Positions 53,477 through 61,315 of a DNA stretch of 64,000 bases are shown in pieces. The translations under genes were made by a program, and so were the position numbers. Origin of the DNA: a gamma proteobacterium SS-5 (GTDB taxonomy: Bacteria; Pseudomonadota; Gammaproteobacteria; Chromatiales; Chromatiaceae); assembly GCA_009497875.2 (NCBI GenBank), contig CP032508.2, forward strand, positions 2,666,001-2,730,000. The letters run 5' to 3'. Every line of letters begins with the position of its first letter. Positions within the stretch are counted from its first letter, which is position 1. Below the pieces are notes generated by a model. The model searched no databases and was not told the origin of the DNA. It was given only the letters and a program-made list of their open reading frames with translations.

Positions 53477-53914
53477 TTGCGCAGAGGTCGTGTTTCCATC
53501 CCCAATCAAATCTATTTGGTCACCACGACAACCCTGAGGCGTCAACCTGCGTTCGCTCACTTTAATGCGGCACGAGCCGCTGCCCAATCGTTTGAAGATA
53601 GGGCGGTGCTAGCTGACGCGAGACTTTTAGCCTGGGTTCTGATGCCAGACCATTTTCATGGTCTGCTGGAACTGGGCGAAAACAACAACCTGCAAGGCAT
53701 CATGAATCGCTTGAAATCCGCCAGTGCGCGCCGGGCCAACAAAGCCCTAGGCCGAGAAGGCCCCCTGTGGGATAAGGCATATCATGATCATGCATTGCGG
53801 CAGGAGGAGGATCTATTGGCAACCGCAAGATACATCATCGCCAATCCATTGCGGGCTGGATTGGTGCAGCATGTAGGCGACTATCCGTTTTGGAACGCGA
53901 TATGGTTACCGTAG
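53477..53914 (+). CDS. REP-associated tyrosine transposase, short type
   Basis: A 145-residue enzyme with the HuH motif in LMPDHFHGLLELGENNN, then RLKSASARRANKALGREGPL and ATARYIIANPLRAGLVQHVG, a conserved tail. The start is probably TTG at 53477 (LRRGRVSIPNQ), because family members start at this position and no ATG is in frame nearby. Its TAG stop at 53912 is part of the next REP element. REP copies flank it on both sides, so enzyme and REP form one unit. Confidence 0.85.
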   Translation: MRRGRVSIPNQIYLVTTTTLRRQPAFAHFNAARAAAQSFEDRAVLADARLLAWVLMPDHFHGLLELGENNNLQGIMNRLKSASARRANKALGREGPLWDKAYHDHALRQEEDLLATARYIIANPLRAGLVQHVGDYPFWNAIWLP

Positions 53915-53981
53915 GAGCGGGCCATGCCCGCGATTGGCCGCGATTCGAGGCATAGCCTTCGCGCCCATGGGGCGCTCCTAC
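53911..53981. repeat. REP element copy 2 (71 bp)
   Basis: GTAGGAGCGGGCCATGCCCG ... GGGGCGCTCCTAC. The first four bases GTAG contain the stop codon of the transposase gene. It is the shorter 71-bp form, like the two copies downstream. Confidence 0.85.
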
Positions 53982-54015
53982 CGACGAGGCTGTATCAGGC
54001 TCGTGCGATATTTCG

Positions 54016-54373
54016 GGGTTGGCGGCGTATGAGTGACGAAATGAACGACGAGAAGCAGGCATTGGTGCCCAGGCTGCGCTTTCCCGAGTTTCGGGAGGCG
54101 AGTAGGAGCGGGCCATACCCGCGATGGATCGAGATTCGAGGTACAACCTTCGCGCCCATGGGGCGCTCCTACGAGTGGGGGCGGGGAGATAGCGGGGTTG
54201 GCGGCGTATGAGTAAGGCGATGAAGGGCGAAGTAAAGGGGCTGATGCCGAGGTTGCGGTTTCCGGAGTTTCGAGAGGCAAGTAGGAGCGGGCCATGCCCG
54301 CGATGGATCGAGATTCGAGGTACAACCTTCGCGCCCATGGGGCGCTCCTACGAGTGGGGGCAGGAAGATGGCG
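54016..54373. repeat. Two tandem 179-bp units: hsdS 5' end plus REP
   Basis: Units start at 54016 and 54195, and a third partial copy at 54374 is the start of the real hsdS. Each begins GGGTTGGCGGCGTATGA, a sequence also found at the hsdR 3' end (53338), then carries the first 28 or so hsdS codons (LVPRLRFPEFREA), then a 71-bp REP (54102-54172 and 54281-54351). So the hsdR-hsdS junction and the N-terminal hsdS codons have been triplicated around REP insertions. Confidence 0.85.
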
Positions 54374-54386
54374 GGGTTGGCGGCGT

Positions 54387-55235
54387 ATGAGTAAGGCGAT
54401 GAAAGACGAGAAGAAAGGGCTGGTGCCGAAGCTGCGGTTTCCTGAGTTTCGGGAGGCGGGGGAGTGGGCGGAGAAGTCTCTAGGCGAGCTTGGCCGGATA
54501 GTTACAGGTAAAACTCCAAGCACAAAAAATGCGGAGTTATGGGGTTCTGGAGTTCCATTTATTACTCCGACAGACATATCAGAAGATCAGAAATACCAAC
54601 TGGCAACGGCCAGAAAAGTATTAAAGACAAAAGATGTTAAGACGGTGCCCAAGGGAAGCGTCGTTTACACTTGCATCGCTTCAATAGGAAAAATTGCTAT
54701 AACTACATGCGAAAGCGCGACGAATCAACAAATAAACTCGGTTATTGTTCATTCTGGTATGAATGGCGAATTTATATATTATTCGCTAGAAAATCTGACT
54801 CCGTGGATTAAGTCAATTCCAGCATCGTCAACATTGGCAATCATAAATAAAACGGAGTTCTCTGGCATACTAATCAAATTGCCAAGCGCTCACCAAGAAC
54901 AACAAAAAATCGCCGACTGCCTTTCCTCCCTCGATGCGCTGATCACCGCCCAGGCGGACAAGGTCAACGCCCTCAAGACCCACAAAAAAGGGCTCATGCA
55001 GCAACTCTTCCCCCGCGAGGGCGAAACCACCCCCCGCCTGCGCTTTCCCGAGTTTCGGGAGGCGGGGGAGTGGGAGAGAAAATTACTTAATGAAGTCGTT
55101 GAAAGCGTAAAGACCGGAAAACTTGATGCCAATGCTATGGTTGAAGGCGGAGCGTATCGGTTCTATACCTGCGCAAAAAACTACTACCAAATTGATCGGT
55201 TTGCATTTGAGGGAGAGGCTCTGCTAACTACTTGA
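54387..55235 (+). pseudogene. hsdS: Type I restriction specificity subunit, truncated in its second recognition domain
   Basis: A 282-residue protein. The first target-recognition domain (ELGRIVTGKTPSTKNAELWG to FSGILIKLPSAHQEQQKIAD) and the central conserved helix (LSSLDALITAQADKVNALKT) are complete. The second domain begins RLRFPEFREAGEWERKLLNE and stops after about 57 residues, at EGEALLTT. Normal HsdS is around 400 residues. The stop is at the boundary with a vapC fragment, so this is a deletion junction. LRFPEFREAGEW occurs twice, once before each domain. Confidence 0.85.
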
Positions 55236-55236
55236 T

Positions 55237-55470
55237 ACCAATATCCTTCACAACAAGGGCAGGGTTTTTTTGAGCCATGCCCGCCTGTTCGACCTTTCCG
55301 AAGAGATTGTGGAACAAACCATTCGATTGCGGCAGCAGTTCAAGACCAAAACACCCGACGCCATTATTGCCGCCACCGCGCTGGTCAATGATCTGATCGT
55401 CGTGACCCATAACACCAGCGATTTTACTCGCCTGGGACTTGAAACAATTACCGTTAACATGAAGCCCTGA
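55237..55470 (+). pseudogene. VapC-type PIN toxin, 3' fragment
   Basis: The frame is open from 55237 and encodes SHARLFDLSEEIVEQTIRLR then KTPDAIIAATALVNDLIVVT and NTSDFTRLGLETI, the C-terminal half of a PIN domain. The N-terminal active-site strand (MxxLDTN) is missing and no ATG is in frame. It is fused directly behind the hsdS truncation and ends at a TGA, just before the hsdM reading frame. Confidence 0.75.
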
Positions 55471-55530
55471 TCCATTACCCAAGAACAACTCAATCAACTG
55501 GGCAAGACCCTCTGGGCCATTGCCGACGAT

Positions 55531-57078
55531 TTGCGCGGGGCGATGAACGCTGACGACTTCCGCGACTACATGCTGTCGTTTCTGTTTCTGCGCTACCTCT
55601 CTGACAACTACGAGCAGGCCGCACGCCGCCAGCTGGGGGCCGATTACCCCCAGCTGGCCGCAGACGACCGCCGCCCACCCCTGGCGGTCTGGTACGAGGA
55701 CAATCCGGTGGATGCGCTGGAGTTTGAGCGGCAGATGCGGCGCAAGGTCCACTATGCCATCGAGCCCGATTACCTCTGGCGCAGCATCTATGAGCTGGCC
55801 CGCACCCAAAGCCCGGACCTGCTGCAGACTCTGCAGCGGGGTTTCAGCCACATCGAGAACGAGTCCTTCGCCAGCACCTTTCAGGGCCTGTTTTCTGAAA
55901 TCAACCTCAACTCCGACAAGCTGGGCCGCACCCCAGCCGAGCGCAACAAAAAGCTCTGCACGGTCATCAGCAAGATCGCCGAAGGCATCGCCCAGTTCTC
56001 CACCGATAGCGACATCCTCGGCGATGCCTACGAGTACCTGATTGGCCAGTTCGCCGCCGGATCGGGCAAGAAGGCCGGGGAGTTCTACACCCCGCAGACC
56101 CTGTCCACCATCCTTTCGCGCATCGTCACCCTCGACAGCCAGGAGCCCGCTACTGGCAAAAAGAAGAAGCTCAGCAGCGTGCTCGACTTCGCTTGCGGTT
56201 CAGGTTCGCTACTGCTCAATGTGCGCAAGCAGATGGGTCCGCACGGCATCGGCATGATCTACGGCCAAGAGAAGAACATCACCACCTACAACCTGGCCCG
56301 CATGAATATGCTGCTGCATGGCATGAAGGACAACGAGTTTGAGATCTTCCACGGCGACACCCTGACCAACGACTGGGATATGCTCAGCGAGATGAACCCG
56401 TCCAAAAAGCTCAAGTGTGATGCGGTGGTGGCCAATCCCCCGTTCAGCTACCGCTGGGAGCCCAATGATGCTCTGGGCGAGGATTTCCGCTTCAAGAGCC
56501 ACGGTCTGGCACCAAAAAAAATGGCAGACACGGCCTTTCTGCTACACGGTTTTCATTTCCTCAGTGACGAGGGCACCATGGCCATCATCCTGCCCCACGG
56601 TGTCCTGTTCCGGGGTGGCGTGGAGCAGCGTATCCGCACCAAATTGCTCAAGGATGGCCATATCGACACCGTCATCGGCCTGCCCGCCAATCTGTTCTTC
56701 TCCACCGGCATCCCGGTCTGCATCCTGGTGCTGAAAAAGTGCAAGAAACCCGACGACGTGCTGTTCATCAACGCCGCCGAGCATTTTGACAAGGGCAAGC
56801 GCCAGAACGTCCTGCTGCCGGAGCACATCGACAAGATCGTTGACAGCTACCAATTCCGCAGGGAGGAGGACCGTTACGCCCGCCGAGTCCCCATGGCGGA
56901 GATCGAGCAGAACGACTACAACCTCAACATCTCCCGCTACGTCAGCACCGCCGAGGCCGAGGATGAGATCGACCTGGCCGAGGTGCACAAGCAGTTGGGC
57001 GAGATTGAGCAACGCATCGCCGCAGCGGCCAGAACGCACAACCAGTACCTGCAGGAACTGGGTTTGCCGCCGGTGTAA
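55531..57078 (+). CDS. hsdM: Type I restriction-modification methyltransferase subunit M
   Basis: An N6-adenine methyltransferase. SAM motif I lies in SVLDFACGSGSLLLNVRKQM, motif IV is CDAVVANPPFSYRWEP, and the N-terminal helical domain and GSGKKAGEFYTPQTLSTILS are typical. The true N-terminus appears open back to 55471 (ITQEQLNQLGKTLWAIADDL) but carries no ATG or GTG, because the vapC fragment ends at TGA 55468-55470. TTG at 55531 is the conventional start; ATT 55474 or CTG 55498 would restore the N-terminus. If expressed, it may be unstable or orphaned. Confidence 0.82.
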   Translation: MRGAMNADDFRDYMLSFLFLRYLSDNYEQAARRQLGADYPQLAADDRRPPLAVWYEDNPVDALEFERQMRRKVHYAIEPDYLWRSIYELARTQSPDLLQTLQRGFSHIENESFASTFQGLFSEINLNSDKLGRTPAERNKKLCTVISKIAEGIAQFSTDSDILGDAYEYLIGQFAAGSGKKAGEFYTPQTLSTILSRIVTLDSQEPATGKKKKLSSVLDFACGSGSLLLNVRKQMGPHGIGMIYGQEKNITTYNLARMNMLLHGMKDNEFEIFHGDTLTNDWDMLSEMNPSKKLKCDAVVANPPFSYRWEPNDALGEDFRFKSHGLAPKKMADTAFLLHGFHFLSDEGTMAIILPHGVLFRGGVEQRIRTKLLKDGHIDTVIGLPANLFFSTGIPVCILVLKKCKKPDDVLFINAAEHFDKGKRQNVLLPEHIDKIVDSYQFRREEDRYARRVPMAEIEQNDYNLNISRYVSTAEAEDEIDLAEVHKQLGEIEQRIAAAARTHNQYLQELGLPPV

Positions 57079-57103
57079 CAAAGAGCAAAAGGTTATTCGC
57101 TTA

Positions 57104-57259
57104 ATGAGCCAAGCCCCGCGCAAATACTACTGCCCTAACTGTGGCCAGCGCACCGGTATGCGCATTCTGTATGGCTATCCTTCGTCAGAGGATTTAGATG
57201 CGGAAGCGGCCAAGACCCTGGTGCGCAGTGGGAACTGGAACTGTGGCTCGATGGGATGA
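57104..57259 (+). CDS. Small zinc-ribbon-like protein, possibly a fragment
   Basis: A 51-residue reading frame starting MSQAPRKYYCPNCGQRTGMR and continuing ILYGYPSSEDLDAEAAKTL. One CxxC pair is present. Related small proteins usually carry a second Cys pair, which is missing, so it may be broken after residue 35. Weak. Confidence 0.4.
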   Translation: MSQAPRKYYCPNCGQRTGMRILYGYPSSEDLDAEAAKTLVRSGNWNCGSMG

Positions 57260-57396
57260 CTAAACGCTCTTACGGCAGCAATGCTTACCCTGACTGCCCC
57301 AGCTACCACCTGGTTCAAGGCTCGCCCTTGGATGTTGTACTGACAGACTTGGCCCAATTGGCGGGTTTGTCACGGGATGAACTTTGGTTCCGTTAA
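57256..57396 (+). CDS. Very small reading frame, unknown
   Basis: Forty-six residues, MTKRSYGSNAYPDCPSYHLV then LDVVLTDLAQLAGLSRDELW. It overlaps the previous frame by four bases (ATGA-like). I do not recognise it, and no ribosome-binding site is clear. It lies just before the brnT/brnA pair. Confidence 0.3.
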   Translation: MTKRSYGSNAYPDCPSYHLVQGSPLDVVLTDLAQLAGLSRDELWFR

Positions 57397-57456
57397 ACTG
57401 GGTGAGCCCCAGCAGATACCGGTTGATTGGGCTATTATTGTGCATACAATGGGCTG

Positions 57457-57726
57457 ATGGAAATTCGCTTCGATCCCAACAAAAACCGCCTGAACCTGGC
57501 TGCTCACGGGATTTCGTTGCAGCTGGCGGTATCGTTGGAATGGGATTTGATGGTCTGTCGCGAAGATGATCGTGAGGATTACGGAGAATTGCGGCTGACT
57601 TGCCTGGCCCCGATTGGCACGACCATCTATTGCGTGACCTTCACCGAGGATGATGATAGCTACCGCATAATCAGCCTGAGAAAGGCAACGCCACGAGAGG
57701 CGAGATACTATGTTCATAACCGATAA
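57457..57726 (+). CDS. brnT: BrnT-type ribonuclease toxin
   Basis: An 89-residue protein: MEIRFDPNKNRLNLAAHGIS, then EDYGELRLTCLAPIGTTIYC, VTFTEDDDSYRIISLRKATP and REARYY, matching BrnT with its characteristic C-terminal ISLRKATPRE region. ATG at 57457; a TTG earlier is unlikely. The brnA gene overlaps by 17 bases. Confidence 0.9.
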   Translation: MEIRFDPNKNRLNLAAHGISLQLAVSLEWDLMVCREDDREDYGELRLTCLAPIGTTIYCVTFTEDDDSYRIISLRKATPREARYYVHNR

Positions 57727-58012
57727 GCACGGCCGGAAATTCGAGATTCCTGATCAGAATGAGCAGCGCGTCATTCAGCAAGGCATTGCGGCTGACTCTG
57801 ATACCTACGAATTATCCGACGCACAATTGGCGCAATTGCGCCCACTGGCAGAGATGCGCACCCTGGGCCGACCAAAAGCTGACTCTGTGAAAGAGCGAGT
57901 GACCATCCGCCTCTCGCCAGAGGTAACGGAATTCTTTCGCGCCTCAGGCAAGGGCTGGCAAACCCGGATGAATGACGCTCTGAAAGAGTACGTGCGCAGC
58001 CATCGATCGTGA
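57710..58012 (+). CDS. brnA: BrnA-type antitoxin
   Basis: A 100-residue antitoxin with a ribbon-helix-helix-like C-terminal part: LGRPKADSVKERVTIRLSPE, then EFFRASGKGWQTRMNDALKE and YVRSHRS. The GKGWQTRMN motif is typical of BrnA. Together with brnT it forms a complete type II pair, the only intact one in this eroded region. Confidence 0.88.
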   Translation: MFITDKHGRKFEIPDQNEQRVIQQGIAADSDTYELSDAQLAQLRPLAEMRTLGRPKADSVKERVTIRLSPEVTEFFRASGKGWQTRMNDALKEYVRSHRS

Positions 58013-58170
58013 CAATTGCCCCGATTCTCAAGAACGGAAAACAGCCCCCGAAGAGGCCGCACCGAAAGAGTGAAGTATGATGAGAGTCCTAGTCATTTGT
58101 GCTCATCACTGATCTTGCAAGGCTGGATGACACCAGTCTGGTAAGAGCGTAAATAGGGGACGTACCCCGG

Positions 58171-58374
58171 TTGACCAAGGGCGACCACCTCAAAGGTAAT
58201 GACGATACCGAATACAAGCGAAATCTGTTCGAGCTGTTTACCCGCTACGCCGATGTGACGGCCTCCATTGGCCAACTCGCGCTTGAAGGCCAGGACGAAC
58301 CCATGCGTTTCAGGATGGTGATGGAAAAGGACTGGAAGCAGGCGTTGGTGGATGAAGGCATCCGGCAAGGGTGA
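58171..58374 (+). CDS. Short unassigned reading frame
   Basis: Sixty-seven residues from a TTG, ending DEPMRFRMVMEKDWKQALVD EGIRQG. The C-terminal half looks like a folded helical protein, but there is no ATG and no clear ribosome-binding site. It is probably a gene remnant in the 58013-58439 gap, which otherwise shows nothing. Confidence 0.3.
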   Translation: MTKGDHLKGNDDTEYKRNLFELFTRYADVTASIGQLALEGQDEPMRFRMVMEKDWKQALVDEGIRQG

Positions 58375-58439
58375 ATAACTGGGGTCTGAACCCGATTTCC
58401 TGGCGGCGGACAGGTTGAGCACTTCAATGAGAAATAGCC

Positions 58440-59042
58440 ATGAGCGGGCAAGCGTCTGGTGAACTACAACCCACCTGCTGGATTATCGCCGGCCCCAACG
58501 GCGCGGGCAAAACCACCTTTGCCTTGGAGTACCTGCCCCAAGTAGCGGGCTGTACCCATTTCATCAACGCCGACCTGATTGCAGCCGGGCTCTCGCCGCT
58601 CGCGCCGGAACGGGAGTTGCTGGCGGCCAGCCGCCTTTTTCTGCGCGAAATCGAGGAACGCATCGCGGCCCGTGAGAATTTCGCTTTTGAAACCACCCTG
58701 TCCGGGCGTACCTACCTGCGACTGGTCGAACGGTTGCGCGCCGATGGCTGGCGGGTCGAGCTGATCTACCTGGCCCTGCCCAGCGTCGAGATGTCCAAGC
58801 TGCGCGTCGCCGAACGGGTCGCCCACGGTGGCCACAACATCCCTGAGGCGGCTATCGAACGGCGGTTTCCCCGCAGCTTGTGCCACTTGCTCTATGATTT
58901 CAGTCACCAGGTAGATAGCTGCATCTGTTTCATGAACGATGGCGCTAGTCCTATCCTTATCTTTGAACAATGCGGCAGCAAGCGCGAAATCGTGCATGGC
59001 AGCCATTATCAGCGGCTTATCGAGGAGGCCGATGGAAAATGA
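58440..59042 (+). CDS. Zeta-toxin-like P-loop kinase
   Basis: A 200-residue P-loop protein: [20 protein letters not shown] (Walker A), [35 protein letters not shown] and [20 protein letters not shown], then [20 protein letters not shown]. This matches zeta/PezT-like and predicted ABC-type ATPase proteins. The next gene overlaps by four bases (ATGA), so it may be a partner or antitoxin. Confidence 0.85.
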   Translation: MSGQASGELQPTCWIIAGPNGAGKTTFALEYLPQVAGCTHFINADLIAAGLSPLAPERELLAASRLFLREIEERIAARENFAFETTLSGRTYLRLVERLRADGWRVELIYLALPSVEMSKLRVAERVAHGGHNIPEAAIERRFPRSLCHLLYDFSHQVDSCICFMNDGASPILIFEQCGSKREIVHGSHYQRLIEEADGK

Positions 59043-59215
59043 ACACCAAGCACAAAACCACCCCCTCCCCAGAAGCCCAGCGGCAGTTGGAGGCTCTGCG
59101 CCAAGCGGTCAGCAAGGCGCTGGAGAAAAAACGGCGCCTGGGCCATTACGCGGTGACCTGGCAGGAGGGCAAGCCGCTGGTTCAAGGGGAGGATGCGCCG
59201 GATGTTACCCCGTGA
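59039..59215 (+). CDS. Small helical protein downstream of the zeta-like gene
   Basis: A 58-residue basic protein ([20 protein letters not shown]). Its ATG overlaps the zeta stop, so translation is coupled. It could be the antitoxin of the kinase, but the family is unrecognised. Confidence 0.6.
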   Translation: MNTKHKTTPSPEAQRQLEALRQAVSKALEKKRRLGHYAVTWQEGKPLVQGEDAPDVTP

Positions 59216-59230
59216 CTGAGCCTTGAGCCG

Positions 59231-59491
59231 ATGATCAAGCTGATCCAGGCCCGTTACCTGGGCGATTTCCAAGTGGAGCTGACCTTTTCCGACGGCGCTC
59301 AAGGTCATTTCGATGGCCAAGCGTTGCTCAAGCGGCAGGGACCGTTGCTGGATGACTTGCGGGACGAAGCCTATTTTGGGCACCTGTTCATTGATGCCGG
59401 CACCCTGGCCTGGCCCAACGGCCTGGAGCTTTCGCCGGCGCGTATCCATGAGACCTGCGGGGAGACCTGCGGGATGCCGATGAGCGCATAG
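59231..59491 (+). CDS. DUF2442 domain protein
   Basis: An 86-residue protein: MIKLIQARYLGDFQVELTFS, then DEAYFGHLFIDAGTLAWPNG LEL, the DUF2442 pattern WPNGxEL. These small proteins are often found beside toxin-type genes. The HETCGETC near the C-terminus is from a tandem six-base repeat. Confidence 0.8.
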   Translation: MIKLIQARYLGDFQVELTFSDGAQGHFDGQALLKRQGPLLDDLRDEAYFGHLFIDAGTLAWPNGLELSPARIHETCGETCGMPMSA

Positions 59492-59613
59492 GATCAGAAA
59501 TAGGGTGATCGAGCAAAAGGACACCTGATTACCCATAAAGCTCAGCCAATCGGCTAGGCAGGCCTGTGGCAGCGTGGTGGGAGGGCAGCTTGCTGCGCGA
59601 CCTGCCAAGGCTA

Positions 59614-60009
59614 CTAGCCTGACAAGAGCACCCACTCACGCCCCCGCTCAGTCAGGCGATATTTCTGCAACGGGCTATTGGGCTTGTCGGGCAGGCTCAT
59701 TTCGATCAGACCATCGGCCAGGGCCGGTTTCAGATAACGCTCGCGGAAGGATTTGCGATCGGTCAGACCCAGCGCGGCTTGCAGGCTTTCGCGGTCCATG
59801 TCGGTCATTTTGGTCTGCAACAGCGCCAATAGCTGAGCAACTTGGGGGGTGGCTTGAGGGGTAACTTGGGGGGCATGGTTACTCAAGGTGTCCCAAATCA
59901 TCTGCAACATGAAGGCGATGAAGGGGGCAGAATCGGTCTGCTGGGTGCTTTGCTCAATGGCCTGGTAGTAGTCGGCCTGATGCTCAAATACAAGGCTTTC
60001 CACCGGCAT
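59614..60009 (-). pseudogene. Fic-family protein, C-terminal fragment
   Basis: The frame from 60009 gives MPVESLVFEHQADYYQAIEQ, then FIAFMLQMIWDTLSNH and a winged-helix tail (LTDRKSFRERYLKPALADGL; NSPLQKYRLTERGREWVL), the C-terminal part of Fic proteins. The AMPylating Fic core with HxFx(D/E)GN is absent. The fragment is joined to a truncated lipoprotein gene within a few dozen bases, suggesting a deletion or insertion junction near 60000. Confidence 0.65.
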
Positions 60010-60199
60010 CTGGGCCAGAGGTACCGCTGGCGTAATAGCCTTGCTGCACGCCCATAGCGCGCAGTTCACATTCCGCGTGGGCCTGTTCGAAATGAGCGGC
60101 CTTTTTCAGCGGCTGCCATTGATCCCGGCTAGGGCTTGTCTGACAGGCGCTCAGTGGCAGCAGTGCGCTGATCAGGATGATGGCTTTGATGGATGGCAT
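59984..60199 (-). pseudogene. Lipoprotein gene, 5' fragment
   Basis: The 71-residue frame begins MPSIKAIILISALLPLSACQ, a lipoprotein signal, then ends after AECELRAMGVQQGYYASGTS without a C-terminal domain, where the sequence runs into the Fic fragment frame. Probably a truncated small envelope lipoprotein. Confidence 0.5.
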
Positions 60200-60346
60200 G
60201 GGGCTGCTCCTCTGTGAGTGGAGCGGCCATTGTGCCGAGGTGGGTGGACAGGTGGTGTCGTTTCTCCAAGGGCGCTAAAAAAACCTGATGCCACTCGACT
60301 GGTTGAGAGACCACCCGAATGACAATACAGGCGCGCCAACTTCGCG

Positions 60347-60751
60347 CTACTTGGCCCTGTCCGAAAGGCATTGTGCCTTGAGGTCGGCATCTTTGATGGC
60401 GTAGCAAGGCAATCGATCACCCCTGACTCGTGCGAGGCAGAGCTGCTTTTGGTCCGGATTGCGAATGGCATAACAGGGCATGCTGTCTTGCTTGAGGCTC
60501 CCCAGACAGAGGCGTTTGGCATCTTGATCCTTGATGGCGTAGCAATTGAGGTCTTCCTTTCTCACGGCGGCTAAGCAGCTGTTCTTTTGATCAGGGTCTT
60601 TGATGGCGTAACAGGGCAGGCTCTCGCCCCTTTTGCGCGCCAGGCAATTGTTTTTCGCATCAGCGTCCTTGATGCTGTAGCAATGTAAGGTGTCAGTTGC
60701 CTGCGCTTGGGTGACAACAAGAAGAATTAGTAAAAACAGCATATTAGCCAT
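60347..60751 (-). CDS. Secreted protein of five 23-residue cysteine repeats, unknown function
   Basis: A 134-residue protein with a signal peptide (MLFLLILLVVTQAQA). After it come five consecutive 23-residue units of the pattern CYxIKDxDxKxxCL followed by (A/G)xxRxxxxP or similar, each with two Cys separated by 11 residues, 10 Cys in all. Such a spacing suggests one disulfide per unit in an oxidising compartment. I know no function. The repeat could bind a ligand or another protein. No neighbour explains it. Confidence 0.8.
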   Translation of the reverse strand: MANMLFLLILLVVTQAQATDTLHCYSIKDADAKNNCLARKRGESLPCYAIKDPDQKNSCLAAVRKEDLNCYAIKDQDAKRLCLGSLKQDSMPCYAIRNPDQKQLCLARVRGDRLPCYAIKDADLKAQCLSDRAK

Positions 60752-60821
60752 TACTACCCCCGTGCAAGCCTATTAAATTGGTTTATGGATCGGTTGTTAT
60801 ACCGCCATCATTTGCGCATCA

Positions 60822-61163
60822 TCAGACAAAGAATGCCAGCCAATACGTCGGCTGTCCCGGATCGGTCCAGGCCACTCGATGCCGGCAGTGGGCGGGGATC
60901 AACAGGTAATCGCCTTCAGCCAACTCCAGCAGAGACTCGCCATCTGCAAAGGGCTCGGCGAACTCCAGCCGTGCTTGTCCCTTGAGTAACAGCACCCACT
61001 CATCCTCCGCCTGATCGTACCAAAACCCCTCGGCAGAGCACTGCCCCTGCGAGAGAATGCGCTCAATCCGGCAATGGGGCCTGCTCAAGAGCATCTCAAA
61101 CTGCTCCGCTTGGCTGGCATCGGGGGGCCATTGAAAGATATTGCCTTTGTGCCGATTGTTCAT
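60822..61163 (-). CDS. Cupin-fold protein
   Basis: A 113-residue single-domain protein. The two cupin motifs are visible as FWYDQAEDEWVLLLKGQARL and LELAEGDYLLIPAHCRHRVA, typical of the small cupin group with a C-terminal HRV motif. Substrate unknown. Confidence 0.82.
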   Translation of the reverse strand: MNNRHKGNIFQWPPDASQAEQFEMLLSRPHCRIERILSQGQCSAEGFWYDQAEDEWVLLLKGQARLEFAEPFADGESLLELAEGDYLLIPAHCRHRVAWTDPGQPTYWLAFFV

Positions 61164-61315
61164 GCGTGCGTTTTATTCTGGTGATCAAAGGGAGATGATG
61201 TGCAAGGCTGGCCTCTACCAGAGCATACTCCATGTCAAGAAGGCACCCAACAGGCTTGACCATAGCGTTGGTTAGGCTGTCCAATGAGCGTAAGGATTAA
61301 CTTGAGGAACCACAG

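Noticed and set aside
51190-57078. A complete type I restriction-modification system
   Set aside because: hsdR lacks helicase motifs, hsdS is truncated, and hsdM lacks a normal start; at most methylation could remain.
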